From positions 529,657-593,656 of the forward strand of contig NZ_OZ007039.1 of assembly GCF_963931675.1 (NCBI RefSeq): a stretch of 64,000 nucleotides of DNA, read 5' to 3'. The stretch is from an uncultured Alistipes sp. (lineage in GTDB: Bacteria > Bacteroidota > Bacteroidia > Bacteroidales > Rikenellaceae). Of this stretch, positions 42,800 to 53,187 are shown piece by piece (positions within the stretch are counted from its first letter, which is position 1; each line of letters begins with the position of its first letter). The notes under the pieces are model-generated. The model did not search any database and had not been told where the DNA came from. It was given only the letters and a program-made list of their open reading frames with translations. Both the position numbers and the translations under genes were made by a program.

Positions 42800-45143
42800 A
42801 TCCACCACACGACGCCGAATCGCCCTGTTTGCAGGGATTTTGCTGCCCCTCTGCGGCCTGGCCGGCACACCCCGGCTGGGCACCGATCCGCTGCACCGCG
42901 TGATGAAAGCCCTGTCTCTCGAAGAGAAGGCCGCACTGCTCGTGGGTGCCTCCATGGAGGATTACAGCGGAGAGGGTTCCGTTGCCGGACGGACTCTGCG
43001 CCACATCGCAGGATCGGCGGGAACGACCGTACCCCTGCCGCAATACGGAATTCCGCCCACCGTAATGGCCGACGGGCCCGCCGGACTGCGGATCGATCCG
43101 CATCGTGCGAACGACCCGGCGACCTACTATTGCACGGCCTTCCCCGTAGGAACCATGATCGCATCGACATGGAATACGGAGCTGATCGAGCAGGTCGGCG
43201 CGGCCATCGGAAACGAGGTACTGGCATACGGCTGCGACGTCATTCTCGGTCCGGGCATGAACATCCAGCGGCACCCGCTCTGCGGCCGCAACTTCGAGTA
43301 TTACTCCGAAGATCCGCTGTTGAGCGGTAAATGCGGCGCAGCCATGGTCCGCGGCATCCAGTCCCAGGGGGTGGGAACCTCCGTCAAGCATTTCGTCGCG
43401 AACAACCAGGAGGGACTCCGTCTACAGAATGACGCCCGGGTTTCACAACGCGCCCTGCGCGAAATCTATCTCCGGGGCTTCGAAATCGCCGTCCGCGAAG
43501 GAAAACCCTGGACGGTCATGTCCTCCTACAACCGCCTCAACGGCCCCTATACCCAGGAAAACCGGGAACTGCTGACCACGGTTCTCCGCGAGGAATGGGG
43601 TTACGACGGAATCGTCGTCACGGACTGGATCGGGAAACGCAACACCGTGGCCCAGGTACAGGCCGGGAACGATCTGATGATGCCCGGCGAGGCCGCCCAG
43701 GCCCGCGAAATCGTCCAGGCCGTGCAGGACGGGACGCTCGCGGAAGAGGAGGTCGACCGTTGCGTCCGCCGTATTCTCGAGTACGTCATGCGGACACCCC
43801 GATTCCGGGGACACGTTCCCTCGAACCGTCCCGATTTCGAACGGAATGCCGCCATCGCCCGGCGTGCCGCAGCGGAGGGCATGGTCCTCCTGCGCAACGA
43901 AAACAATACCCTACCCTTGCCGCAAGGAGGTCGAATCGCCCTGTTCGGAGTCAACGCATATGATTACATCGCCTGCGGCACCGGAGCCGGATACGTCTAC
44001 TCCTCCTACAAGGTCGACTTGAACCAGGGGCTCGAAAACGGCGGATTCATCCTGGACTCCGTAGCCGATGATCTCTACCGCAAATATGTCTCCTTCGGAG
44101 AGGCTCTCTACGCCGAACAGAACGAACGGCTCGTCCTCGGCAACAGGTTCTACACGCCGGAGAGCCCGCTGACGCCCGAATTCATTGCGGCACGTGCCGC
44201 GGCAAACGACATCGCCGTAGTCTCCTTCGGGCGTCTGGCCGGAGAGGGGAACGATCGTCCGACAGCGGATTTCTACCTCTCGGAGGCCGAACGCACGCTT
44301 CTGGAACGGGTCTGCGAGGCTTTCCATGCCGAGAACAAGCGCGTTGTCGTCGTACTCAACATCGGCGGGGTTGTCGAAACCGCCTCGTGGCGGGAGCTCC
44401 CGGATGCGATTCTCGTCAGCTGGCAGGGCGGACAGGAGGCCGGGAATGCCACGGTCGACGTGCTGAGCGGGAAAGTCACCCCTTCGGGACGTCTGCCCAT
44501 GACCTTCCCGATGGATTACACGGACCACCCTTCCACGCGGAATTTTCCGCTGAACTATCGCTCCCATCGCGGAGACTGGGCGGACGATGCCCCGGAGCGC
44601 AAAATCCGCAACCTCGGATACACCCTCTACGAGGAGGACATTTGGGTCGGATACCGCCACTTCAGCACTCGGGCTCCGGAACGAGTCGCCTATCCGTTCG
44701 GATACGGGTTGAGTTACACGACCTTCTCGTGGGATGACGCCGCCATACGACACAACGGAAAGAGGTGTCAGGTTACGCTGCGCGTCACCAATACGGGCAC
44801 ACGACCCGGCAAGGAGGTCGTAGAGCTCTACACGGCAGCCCCCGAAGGCGGAGTGGTCAAACCCGTACGGGAGCTGAGAGCCTTTGCCAAGAGCCGCGAA
44901 CTGCAGCCCGGAGAGTCGCAAACCGTCACGCTGGAGTTTGCAATCGATGATCTGGCATCCTTCGACGAGGAGGCCTCGGCGTTCGTCACGCAGGCCGGGG
45001 AACACACCGTGGAACTGGCCCGCTCGGCGGATGACATTCTGCTGCGGCTGCCCCTTACGGTCCGAGCCAAAACGAGACCCGTACACCGGGTGCTCCAGCC
45101 TCGGGAGCCGATCGTCGGAAGCGATCAAACGTCCAGGCAGTAA
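42780..45143 (+). CDS. GH3 glycoside hydrolase (beta-glucosidase type), first copy
   Basis: A 787-aa enzyme with an N-terminal signal peptide. GH3 N-domain features include MADGPAGLRID, CDVILGPGMNIQRHPLCGRN and the nucleophile D282 in VVTDW. The C-terminal GH3 domain (about 370-600) and an FnIII-like domain (YPFGYGLSYTTF, VTNTGTRPGKEVV) follow. The KHFVANNQE segment gives the typical KH loop. It probably removes terminal beta-linked sugars from imported oligosaccharides in the periplasm; glucose versus other specificity is open. The start lies inside the preceding GH20 gene. Confidence 0.95.
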   Translation: MLRSNRKSTTRRRIALFAGILLPLCGLAGTPRLGTDPLHRVMKALSLEEKAALLVGASMEDYSGEGSVAGRTLRHIAGSAGTTVPLPQYGIPPTVMADGPAGLRIDPHRANDPATYYCTAFPVGTMIASTWNTELIEQVGAAIGNEVLAYGCDVILGPGMNIQRHPLCGRNFEYYSEDPLLSGKCGAAMVRGIQSQGVGTSVKHFVANNQEGLRLQNDARVSQRALREIYLRGFEIAVREGKPWTVMSSYNRLNGPYTQENRELLTTVLREEWGYDGIVVTDWIGKRNTVAQVQAGNDLMMPGEAAQAREIVQAVQDGTLAEEEVDRCVRRILEYVMRTPRFRGHVPSNRPDFERNAAIARRAAAEGMVLLRNENNTLPLPQGGRIALFGVNAYDYIACGTGAGYVYSSYKVDLNQGLENGGFILDSVADDLYRKYVSFGEALYAEQNERLVLGNRFYTPESPLTPEFIAARAAANDIAVVSFGRLAGEGNDRPTADFYLSEAERTLLERVCEAFHAENKRVVVVLNIGGVVETASWRELPDAILVSWQGGQEAGNATVDVLSGKVTPSGRLPMTFPMDYTDHPSTRNFPLNYRSHRGDWADDAPERKIRNLGYTLYEEDIWVGYRHFSTRAPERVAYPFGYGLSYTTFSWDDAAIRHNGKRCQVTLRVTNTGTRPGKEVVELYTAAPEGGVVKPVRELRAFAKSRELQPGESQTVTLEFAIDDLASFDEEASAFVTQAGEHTVELARSADDILLRLPLTVRAKTRPVHRVLQPREPIVGSDQTSRQ

Positions 45144-45187
45144 TTCCCAGAATCGATTCCCTTCGCAGAGGGCAAAAATCAAAACTT

Positions 45188-46876
45188 ATGAACAGAAAAA
45201 CTTGGTTCCTCACGTTGTTGCTGGTGCTCTCCGGAGCGCTGTACAACTGCTCCGAGGCCGAAAACAGCACGGAGGAGACATCCGGGATTTCCGGAGGCAA
45301 CGATAACGACGGTGACGGGGATACAGGAGCGATCGAAGAAGCGATCGTACCCTGGGACACCGAGATTCCCTATGCAGCCTGGGGGAAACCCGATACGCTG
45401 GCCTGCTATCCGATCGGTCCCGGAGTCGATTACATCGCCATCAACTACGAGAAGGCCCCGCTTCGAGTCTTCGTCACACGGGTCGATCTGACCAATCCGG
45501 AGAACGACATCGAACATTTTCAACTCGACATCCCCTCCACGGGATATGCGGTCTCGAAACAGTGCGAACTCAACTGGGATCTCTACGGGAAACGGGTCGT
45601 CTCCGCCGCCAACCACGATTTCTTCTACGGTTCGGCCGGAGGCTATGTCCCCATGGGCAGCAACGTGCGGAACGGACAGGTGACTCACGCCAATTACCTC
45701 AACACGTCGAAAGGCAACATTCAGGTCCTGGCCTTCGACCAGGAGAAACATCCGAAGGTGTTCCATGCCACGCTGAAAATGCGGGTGTTCTTCGAAAACG
45801 GCAAAAGCCTGCCTCTGGATCGCACCAATCTGAAATGGTATACGGGAAACACGATCCCCGCGGATGAGCTCGACAAGATCGAGGCCGTCTTCTTCAATGC
45901 CCATTACGATTATCCCGCATACGAGAATACGACCAACCTCGACGGTACGTTCGTGGAGGTGAGGCCGCTCGAGGAGTTTACGACGAACAACGCCGACGGC
46001 ACCCGGTGTGAGATCCTGCGCATCGCCGATGAAAAGATCCCCATGACGGGCATCTCCACGGAGGAGAGCTTGCAGGAGCGCAAAAACTACATGCTGGTAT
46101 TCCGGGGTTCGAAACAGACGGATTTCAAATCCTACGGCATACAGGTCGGGGAGGAGGTTCGGATCCGCAACTACTACGACTTCTCCGATGCGGACTGCTG
46201 GGGCGAGGCCCCGGAGAACGTCCGACAGGCATTCGAGGCATATCCTGCAATCCTCAGGGACGGGCAATATTACAGCGAGTCCAACTGGTGTGTGGACCAC
46301 CTGACGCAGCAACAGCCCCGTACGGCCGCCGGGATCTCGAAAGACGAAAAGACGTTCTACCTGGTAGCCGTCGACGGACGCTCGCAGAGCAGCCGCGGCG
46401 TGAACACCGAAGAACTGGCCGGATTCTTCCGATCGTTCGGGTGCGATTTTGCCGTGAACTTCGACGGCGGAGGATCCACGGAGATGGTGATCCGGGAAGG
46501 CCTCGACAAGGATGACTTCAGGATCGTCAACACCCCTTCGGACGGAAAGGAGCGCAGCGTAATGAACACCATACAGGTCATCTCGAAGGTCGAGGCCGAC
46601 ACCCGAATCGCCGGCTACACCTTTCTCAGACCGTCGCTGGAGGTTCCGGAGAATACAAAGACCGCCCTTCCGGAGATTCTTGCCGTGAACCGCCACGGCG
46701 AAATATTGAATCGCAACGTTCCGAAGAGCAATTTTACCTGGCGATGCGTACCGGAAGGCTTCGCCTCGATCCAACAGGGAGAGATCACGACCTCCGGAAT
46801 CGCGGAGTACGGATACCTGTATGCTGAAAAAGCGGGATATGCATCCTTCCGGCTCAAAATAAAATCGATCCGCTGA
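45188..46876 (+). CDS. Phosphodiester glycosidase (NAGPA/DUF2233 family) lipoprotein
   Basis: A 562-aa lipoprotein. Cys21 lies in an atypical lipobox (LYNC) and is followed by SEAENSTEE, strongly acidic and surface-type. Family features are all present. Early [15 protein letters not shown] matches the N-G-x-F loop, and [12 protein letters not shown] precedes R378 in RTAAG. VAVDGR follows, then D426 in [13 protein letters not shown]-type enzymes cleave sugar-1-phosphodiesters, such as GlcNAc-1-P-6-Man in human uncovering enzyme and other phosphosugars in bacteria. An Ig-like domain (about 480-562) closes it. Its presence among hexosaminidases suggests a phosphate-containing glycan. It appears homologous to the C-termini of the two lipoproteins at 25027 and 26943. 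Confidence 0.88.
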   Translation: MNRKTWFLTLLLVLSGALYNCSEAENSTEETSGISGGNDNDGDGDTGAIEEAIVPWDTEIPYAAWGKPDTLACYPIGPGVDYIAINYEKAPLRVFVTRVDLTNPENDIEHFQLDIPSTGYAVSKQCELNWDLYGKRVVSAANHDFFYGSAGGYVPMGSNVRNGQVTHANYLNTSKGNIQVLAFDQEKHPKVFHATLKMRVFFENGKSLPLDRTNLKWYTGNTIPADELDKIEAVFFNAHYDYPAYENTTNLDGTFVEVRPLEEFTTNNADGTRCEILRIADEKIPMTGISTEESLQERKNYMLVFRGSKQTDFKSYGIQVGEEVRIRNYYDFSDADCWGEAPENVRQAFEAYPAILRDGQYYSESNWCVDHLTQQQPRTAAGISKDEKTFYLVAVDGRSQSSRGVNTEELAGFFRSFGCDFAVNFDGGGSTEMVIREGLDKDDFRIVNTPSDGKERSVMNTIQVISKVEADTRIAGYTFLRPSLEVPENTKTALPEILAVNRHGEILNRNVPKSNFTWRCVPEGFASIQQGEITTSGIAEYGYLYAEKAGYASFRLKIKSIR

Positions 46877-46949
46877 CGTTTTAATAAGAAGGGGCGCAAG
46901 CAACCTTCCTGACCCTGCGGACAATCACCCACGTCAAACCGTTGAAAAC

Positions 46950-49274
46950 ATGAAGAAACTACTTTACCTGCTGACCTGCACGCTGGGCTGGAGCGCCTGC
47001 TCCAGCGTACAGATCACCCCGGCCATTCCATCCGATCCGAAGATCGAGGCCCGGGTCGAGAAGATCCTCAAGGAGCTGACCCTCGAAGAGAAAATCGGCC
47101 AGATGTGCCAACTCACGGTCGGAATGGTCACGGACAGCAGCGACCCCGAGAACCCCTTCATCAGCGACGCCCTGCTCGACACGGTGATCGGACACTACAA
47201 GGTGGGCTCGATCCTCAACATCCCCTTCGGTGTCGGGCAACCTCCCGAGGTGTGGCTGGAGGTGATCAACAAGATCCAGCAACGCTCGCTCGACGAACTG
47301 GGAATCCCCTGCATCTACGGCGCCGACCAGATCCACGGAGCCTCCTATACGGTCGGAGCGACCTTTTTCCCGCAGAACATCAACATGGCCGCAGCTTTGA
47401 ACGACGAGCTGATGTACCGTGCTTCGGAGATCTCCGCCTACGAGACCCGGGCATGCGGCATCACCTGGAACTTCGCACCGGTCATGGACCTGGGGCGCGA
47501 TCCCCGTTGGTCGCGCATGTGGGAGAGCTACGGCGAGGACGTATACATAAACTCCCGCCTCGCTGCCGCATCCGTACGGGGATTCCAGGGTGAGGATCCC
47601 AACCACATCGGATCACAACGGGTGGCAGCCTGCATCAAACACTTCATGGCTTACGGCGTGCCGGTCTCGGGAAAGGACAGAACCCCTTCGTCCGTGACCC
47701 GGAATGCCCTGCGCGAGAAGTATTTTCTGCCCTTCCTGGAATGCATCCGCGCCGGAGCTCTCTCGCTGATGGTCAACTCCTCCAACAACGACGGCATGCC
47801 GTTCCACGCCGACCGTGAGCTGCTCACGGAATGGGTCAAGGAACAACTCGCCTGGGACGGCGTCATCGTCACGGACTGGAACGACATCTACAACCTCTAC
47901 GAACGGGATCGCATCGCATCCAGCCGCAAGGATGCCGTGCGCATCGCCATCAATGCCGGCATCGACATGGCAATGGTCCCCTCCGACTGGAAATTCTGCG
48001 ACTATCTGCGCGAACTGGTCGAAGAGGGGGCGGTCAGCATGGACCGCATCGACGATGCCGTACGCCGCGTCCTGCGCATGAAGATGCGTCTGGGGCTTTT
48101 CGAGCATCCGTTCCCGGAGGTTGCCGAGTTCGACAGGTTCGCCTGCCAGGAGTTTGCCGACGTTGCCCTGCAGGCCGCAGAAGAGTCGCAGGTGCTCCTC
48201 AAAAACGAGGAAGGGCTGCTGCCCCTCGACCCCTCGGCACGCATCCTGCTCACAGGTCCCAATGCCAACGCCATGCGGTGCCTCAACGGAGGATGGTCCT
48301 ACTCCTGGCAGGGCGAGCGCTGCGACGAATTCGCCGGAGCCTATCATACGATCTACGAAGCACTGAAAAACAAGTTCCGGCACGTCACCTGGATCCCCGG
48401 TGTGGAGTATGGATCCCCGGACGAAGAGTGGCAGACCGAACGTGTGACGGGGATCGACAAGGCGGTGGCTGCCGCCCGCAATGCCGATGTCATCATTGCC
48501 TGCATCGGTGAAAACTCCTATTGCGAGACCCCCGGGAACATGAACGATCTGAATCTGTCCCGGAACCAGCAGGAACTGGTACGGGCCTTGGCCGCAACCG
48601 GGAAGCCGCTGGTGCTGGTGCTCAACGAGGGACGTCCGCGTCTGATCCGCGAGATCGAACCGCTGGCCCGCGCCGTGGTCGACATTCTCCTGCCTGGTAA
48701 TTACGGCGGCGACGCCCTGGCCAATCTGCTGGTCGGAGAGGCAAACTTCAGCGGACGACTGCCATTCACCTATCCCCGCTGGCCCGACGCTCTGGCCACC
48801 TACGATTACAAGCCCTGTCAGCAGATGGGGCCGATGGCCGGAGAGTACAACTACGACGCCGTGATGGATGTGCAATGGCCGTTCGGACACGGTTTGAGCT
48901 ACACGACCTTCTCCTATGCCAACCTGCGGGCGGAACACACGGAGTTCCAGGACGGGGACACGCTCACCTTCTCGGTCGACGTGACCAATACGGGCAACCG
49001 CGCCGGGAAAGAGTCCGTGCTGCTGTGGTCGAGCGACCTGGTGGCAAGTCTCACCCCCGATATCATCCGGCTGCGCAACTTCGAGAAGATCCTCCTCGAA
49101 CCGGGACAGACCCGCACGGTAACACTCTCGATTCCGGCCTCGGATCTTGCGTTCGTGGGCTTCGACGGCCGTTGGCGGCTCGAAGAGGGCGACTTCCGGA
49201 TCCGCATGGGCACGGAGACTCTCTCGATCCGGTGCACGGAAACACACGTCTACGACACACCCAATATCCGATAA
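46950..49274 (+). CDS. GH3 glycoside hydrolase lipoprotein, second copy
   Basis: A 774-aa GH3 enzyme close in layout to BglX beta-glucosidase. Lipobox Cys17 (WSAC) is followed by SSVQ without acidic residues, so it is probably periplasmic. The N-terminal barrel has [42 protein letters not shown] and KHFMAYG, with nucleophile D309 in VIVTDW. The C-domain and FnIII-like domain ([12 protein letters not shown]) follow. It differs from the first GH3 by about the whole N-terminal sequence, so the pair probably acts on different linkages or at different places. Confidence 0.95.
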   Translation: MKKLLYLLTCTLGWSACSSVQITPAIPSDPKIEARVEKILKELTLEEKIGQMCQLTVGMVTDSSDPENPFISDALLDTVIGHYKVGSILNIPFGVGQPPEVWLEVINKIQQRSLDELGIPCIYGADQIHGASYTVGATFFPQNINMAAALNDELMYRASEISAYETRACGITWNFAPVMDLGRDPRWSRMWESYGEDVYINSRLAAASVRGFQGEDPNHIGSQRVAACIKHFMAYGVPVSGKDRTPSSVTRNALREKYFLPFLECIRAGALSLMVNSSNNDGMPFHADRELLTEWVKEQLAWDGVIVTDWNDIYNLYERDRIASSRKDAVRIAINAGIDMAMVPSDWKFCDYLRELVEEGAVSMDRIDDAVRRVLRMKMRLGLFEHPFPEVAEFDRFACQEFADVALQAAEESQVLLKNEEGLLPLDPSARILLTGPNANAMRCLNGGWSYSWQGERCDEFAGAYHTIYEALKNKFRHVTWIPGVEYGSPDEEWQTERVTGIDKAVAAARNADVIIACIGENSYCETPGNMNDLNLSRNQQELVRALAATGKPLVLVLNEGRPRLIREIEPLARAVVDILLPGNYGGDALANLLVGEANFSGRLPFTYPRWPDALATYDYKPCQQMGPMAGEYNYDAVMDVQWPFGHGLSYTTFSYANLRAEHTEFQDGDTLTFSVDVTNTGNRAGKESVLLWSSDLVASLTPDIIRLRNFEKILLEPGQTRTVTLSIPASDLAFVGFDGRWRLEEGDFRIRMGTETLSIRCTETHVYDTPNIR

Positions 49275-49286
49275 AAAAATCAGTCC

Positions 49287-50873
49287 ATGAAGAAACTGCT
49301 TTTATCCGGCGTCGCCCTGGTCGCGGCGCTGACGGTTCTCGGATCCGAGAACTCCCCAGCCATTGTGCCCGTTCCGCAGCAGGTCGTCTGCCATCCGGAA
49401 CGTTCGATCGATCTCTCTGCCGCCACCCGCATCTCGGTTCCGGATGCGGACAAGGAGCTGGAAGAGGTGGCGGAACGTGCCGCGCAGACCTTTGCCCGGG
49501 AATACGGGCTTGCATGGAAAGTCGACAGAAAAGGCTCCGACGGAATCCAGCTCAAGCTCGATCCAACGCTTGACAAGGAGGCCTATCGTCTCGAAATCGC
49601 TCCGACAGGAGTTCGCGTGCAGGGCGGATCTCCGGCCGGCGTTTTCTACGGCATGCAAACCCTGCGGCAGCTCATCGGCCAGTACGGCACTTCGCTCCCG
49701 GAGATTCGGATCGAGGATGCTCCAGCGTTCGGGTACCGCGGGGCAATGCTCGACTGCGGACGCCATTTCTTCCCGGTGGAGGAGGTCAAGGCCTTCCTCG
49801 ACATCCTGGCGCTGCACAAAATCAACCGCTTCCACTGGCATCTGACCGAGGATCAGGGATGGCGTATCGAGATCAAACGTTATCCCGAGCTGACAAAGAT
49901 CGGCTCGCGACGTGCCGAAACGGTTCTCGGGCACAATACGGAAATCTATGACGGTGTACCCTACGAGGGATACTACACCCAGCAGGAGATCCGAGAAGTG
50001 GTGGCCTATGCCGCCGAACGCTTCATCGAGGTGATTCCCGAGATCGAGATGCCGGGGCACGCTTCGGCGGCTCTCGCAACCTACCCGTGGCTGGGATGCA
50101 CCGGAGACGGATACAAGGTACAGACCCGCTGGGGCGTCTTCCCCGAGGTCTTCTGCGCCGGGAAAGAGTCGACCTTCGAGTTTCTGGAGAACGTCCTCGC
50201 GGAGGTCATCGAACTCTTCCCTTCGAAGTATATCCATGTCGGAGGCGACGAGTGTCCGAAGGCAAGCTGGGAAGTATGCCCGGCCTGCCAGCAACGGATC
50301 CACGACGAACAGTTGAAAGATGAACACGAACTGCAGAGTTATTTCATCCTGCGGATGGAAAAATGGCTCAACGAACACGGCCGCAACCTGATCGGATGGG
50401 ACGAGATTCTCGAGGGCGGAATCTCGCAGAGTGCCACGATCATGTCCTGGCGCGGCTCTGCGGGCGGCATTGCGGCGGCCCGGGCCGGAAACAAGGTCAT
50501 CATGACTCCCAACACGCACTGCTACCTCGACTACTACCAGACAAAGGATCCCCAGCGTCTCGAGCCCTGGGGCATCGGCGGATACATCCCGGTGAACAAA
50601 TCCTACGCACTGGACCCCTACGACCAGCTGACCGAAGCGCAACGCCCCTACATCCTCGGTGTACAGGGGAATACCTGGACCGAATACATCGGCTCCTTCG
50701 CACACGTACAGCACATGGCGCTGCCGCGGCTGGCGGCCCTCGCCGAAGTGGGTTGGTCCTACGGTCGGCAGGATCTTGCCGACTTCCGGCGGCGCATGGA
50801 GGTTCTGCGCGGTCTTTACGACCGCCTGGGATGGCATTATGCACCCTATTTCTTTGACGGAACCGATGAATAG
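49287..50873 (+). CDS. GH20 beta-N-acetylhexosaminidase, second copy
   Basis: A 528-aa exo-hexosaminidase with a type I signal peptide (no lipobox), so soluble periplasmic. The GH20b N-domain (about 25-150) precedes the catalytic domain with FGYRGAMLDCGRHFF, HLTEDQGWRIEI, IPEIEMPGHA and the catalytic pair D321-E322 in HVGGDEC. It is the usual compact form, without the chitobiase-type C-domain seen in the first GH20. The final bases overlap the GH36 start. Confidence 0.96.
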   Translation: MKKLLLSGVALVAALTVLGSENSPAIVPVPQQVVCHPERSIDLSAATRISVPDADKELEEVAERAAQTFAREYGLAWKVDRKGSDGIQLKLDPTLDKEAYRLEIAPTGVRVQGGSPAGVFYGMQTLRQLIGQYGTSLPEIRIEDAPAFGYRGAMLDCGRHFFPVEEVKAFLDILALHKINRFHWHLTEDQGWRIEIKRYPELTKIGSRRAETVLGHNTEIYDGVPYEGYYTQQEIREVVAYAAERFIEVIPEIEMPGHASAALATYPWLGCTGDGYKVQTRWGVFPEVFCAGKESTFEFLENVLAEVIELFPSKYIHVGGDECPKASWEVCPACQQRIHDEQLKDEHELQSYFILRMEKWLNEHGRNLIGWDEILEGGISQSATIMSWRGSAGGIAAARAGNKVIMTPNTHCYLDYYQTKDPQRLEPWGIGGYIPVNKSYALDPYDQLTEAQRPYILGVQGNTWTEYIGSFAHVQHMALPRLAALAEVGWSYGRQDLADFRRRMEVLRGLYDRLGWHYAPYFFDGTDE

Positions 50874-53043
50874 CAGCCTCTTCCTCACGCTTTTCCGCCG
50901 AGGGGCGGTGCTGTCGGCAGCGATGCTGTGCCTCGGCGTGTGCCCGGCGGCGGAGAGCCCCATTCGTATCCACACCGACCTGACGGATCTCCTCCTCAAG
51001 GTCGACGAACAAGGGAGACTCTGTCAAAGCTATTTCGGTCCGGCGCTGCAGAATGAACAGGAGCTGGCGATGCTCCCTCCGGGCAACGAGGCCTTCGCAA
51101 CTCACGGCCCGGGGAATCAGTTCGCACCCGCCCTGCAAATGACCCACCCCGATGGGAACACCTCCCTGCAACTCGTCTACGAGAAGCACCAAACCTGCAG
51201 GCTCGACGAGGGGATCACCCAAACCACCGTCTCGCTGCGTGACAGGGCCTATCCGGTCGAGGTGAAGCTGATCCTTACGGCCTTCGAGCGCGAAAACGTG
51301 ATCAAAAGCCGGACTGAGATCCTGCACGACGAACGGGGAAGTGTCACGCTGCACGCATACGCCTCGTCGATGCTCCGTCTGCAGGCCGGGAGCTACCATC
51401 TCACCGAATTCTCCGGAGACTGGGCCCGAGAGGCCAACCTCACCGAGGCCCGGTTGACCTTTGGCAAGAAAATCCTCGACTCTCCGCTCGGGACACGTGC
51501 CAACATGTTCTGTTCGCCGATGTTTGCCGTGGCGCTCGATACTCCGGTCTCCGAAACCAACGGAACGGTGCTCCTCGGGACGCTGGCCTGGAGCGGCAAC
51601 TTCCGTTTCACCTTCGAGGTGGACCAGAACAACGAATTGCGAATCCTCGCAGGGATCAACCCCTTTGCATCCGAATATCCCCTGTCGCCGAAAAAGGTGT
51701 TCCGGACCCCTGAATTCATCTTCACGCTCAGCACCCGGGGGATCGGAGAGGCGAGCCGGAGTCTGCACGACTGGGCCCGCCGCCACCAGCTCAAGGAGGG
51801 TGAGCAGGGTCGGATGACCCTGCTCAACAACTGGGAGGCGACCTTTTTCGATTTCGACGAAGAGAGGCTCTGCGCCATCATGGACGACGCCCGGGAGATC
51901 GGCGTGGAGATGTTCCTGCTCGACGACGGATGGTTCGGGAACAAGCACCCCCGGCACGACGACACGCAGGGTCTCGGAGACTGGATCGAGAACCGCGAGA
52001 AACTCCCCGGCGGAATCCCCGCACTCACCCGGGCCGCAAAAAAACGGGGAATACGTTTCGGATTGTGGATAGAGCCCGAAATGGTGAATCCCCGCAGCCT
52101 CCTCTACGAAAAACATCCGGACTGGATACTCCGATATCCCAACCGCGAAGCGTGTTATTTCCGGAATCAGCTCGTTCTGGACCTCACAAATCCCGAAGTG
52201 CAGGAGTTCGTATTCGGCACCGTGGATCGGCTTATGTCGGAGAATCCCGACATCGCCTACTTCAAGTGGGACTGCAACAGCCCGATCATGAATGCCCATT
52301 CCCCCTACCTGGGATCCGAACAGTCTCGGCTCTGGGTCGATTATGTCAAGGGGTTCTACGCGGTACTGGAACGCATCCGCGAGAAATATCCCGATCTTCC
52401 GATGATGCTCTGTTCGGGAGGCGGTGGAAGAACCGACTACGGAGCCCTCCGCTATTTCACGGAGTTCTGGCCCAGCGACAACACGGATCCCCTGGAGCGA
52501 ATCTTCATCCAGTGGGGATACTCCTGCTTCTTTCCCCTGAAAAGTCTGTGTGCACACGTGACAAACTGGAACCGGTCGACATCGATCAAGTTCCGGACCG
52601 ACGTGGCCATGATGGGCAAGCTAGGATTCGACCTCGTCGTCAAGAAGCTGTCGCCCGACGAGATCCGATTCGTACAGCAGGCGCTGAAAGATTACAAACG
52701 CCTTCGTCCTACGATTCTCGACGGCGATCTCTACCGGCTTGTTTCACCCTACAGCGGGCAGCATGCGGCCCTCCAGACCGTAGCGAAAGATCGGTCCCAG
52801 TCCGTTCTGTTTGCCTATGACCTCAACCCACGCTATGGAGAGCCGCTGCAACCCGTACGCCCGGAAGGCCTCGACCCGGACCGTCACTACCGCATTCGCG
52901 AGATCAACCTCATGCCGGGCGAAAGTTCCCGACTCGCACTCAACGATCGCGTACTGAGCGGCGATTACCTGATGAAAGTCGGACTGGAGATCTTCTCCAC
53001 GGAACGGGCCCGCAGCACCGTTGTTGAACTGACGGCCGAATAG
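50866..53043 (+). CDS. GH36 alpha-galactosidase
   Basis: A 725-aa enzyme removing terminal alpha-galactose. The start at 50866 overlaps the upstream stop by eight bases and yields a signal peptide (about 1-32); a longer frame lies within the GH20 gene. GH36 N-domain, barrel and C-domain are present. FLLDDGWFG and GLWIEPEMVNP precede the nucleophile D469 in FKWDCN, then CSGGGGRTDYG, and the acid/base D538 in WPSDNTD. Most GH36 enzymes act on alpha-Gal; some act on alpha-GalNAc, which the motifs do not exclude. It is the last gene of the PUL. Confidence 0.93.
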   Translation: MNSSLFLTLFRRGAVLSAAMLCLGVCPAAESPIRIHTDLTDLLLKVDEQGRLCQSYFGPALQNEQELAMLPPGNEAFATHGPGNQFAPALQMTHPDGNTSLQLVYEKHQTCRLDEGITQTTVSLRDRAYPVEVKLILTAFERENVIKSRTEILHDERGSVTLHAYASSMLRLQAGSYHLTEFSGDWAREANLTEARLTFGKKILDSPLGTRANMFCSPMFAVALDTPVSETNGTVLLGTLAWSGNFRFTFEVDQNNELRILAGINPFASEYPLSPKKVFRTPEFIFTLSTRGIGEASRSLHDWARRHQLKEGEQGRMTLLNNWEATFFDFDEERLCAIMDDAREIGVEMFLLDDGWFGNKHPRHDDTQGLGDWIENREKLPGGIPALTRAAKKRGIRFGLWIEPEMVNPRSLLYEKHPDWILRYPNREACYFRNQLVLDLTNPEVQEFVFGTVDRLMSENPDIAYFKWDCNSPIMNAHSPYLGSEQSRLWVDYVKGFYAVLERIREKYPDLPMMLCSGGGGRTDYGALRYFTEFWPSDNTDPLERIFIQWGYSCFFPLKSLCAHVTNWNRSTSIKFRTDVAMMGKLGFDLVVKKLSPDEIRFVQQALKDYKRLRPTILDGDLYRLVSPYSGQHAALQTVAKDRSQSVLFAYDLNPRYGEPLQPVRPEGLDPDRHYRIREINLMPGESSRLALNDRVLSGDYLMKVGLEIFSTERARSTVVELTAE

Positions 53044-53105
53044 CTTCCGATACGGGAGAAAGAGATCAATCGTTCCCCGATGAAGGCCCGCTCCTGCCGC
53101 ACAAC

Positions 53106-53144
53106 AAAAGCGTCCCCGAATCCGAAAGATTCGGGGACGCTTTT
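53106..53144. terminator. Bidirectional terminator at the PUL end
   Basis: A perfect 17-bp stem (53106-53122 with 53128-53144) with a five-base loop has A and T runs at its ends. It terminates both the plus-strand PUL and the minus-strand operon ending at 53188. Confidence 0.9.
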
Positions 53145-53187
53145 CATATCAGTCGTACGATACCGGCGTGGCATTGTACGGCAAAGC

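Larger units (their letters stand above)
20633..53043 (+). other. Polysaccharide utilization locus (PUL), 14 genes
   Basis: All genes run in one direction. They are a hybrid sensor, two lipoproteins, SusC-SusD, SusC-SusD, a GH28-like protein, GH20, GH3, a phosphodiester glycosidase, GH3, GH20 and GH36. Gaps from the first SusC on are 10-75 bases, with two overlaps. The largest gaps (191 and 137 bases) flank the first lipoprotein gene and hold an inverted repeat and a GC hairpin. The enzyme set points to a glycan with beta-HexNAc, beta-linked hexose, alpha-Gal and sugar-phosphodiester linkages. The sensor would bind a breakdown product in the periplasm and activate the operon. Bidirectional terminator 53106-53144 closes it. 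Confidence 0.9.
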
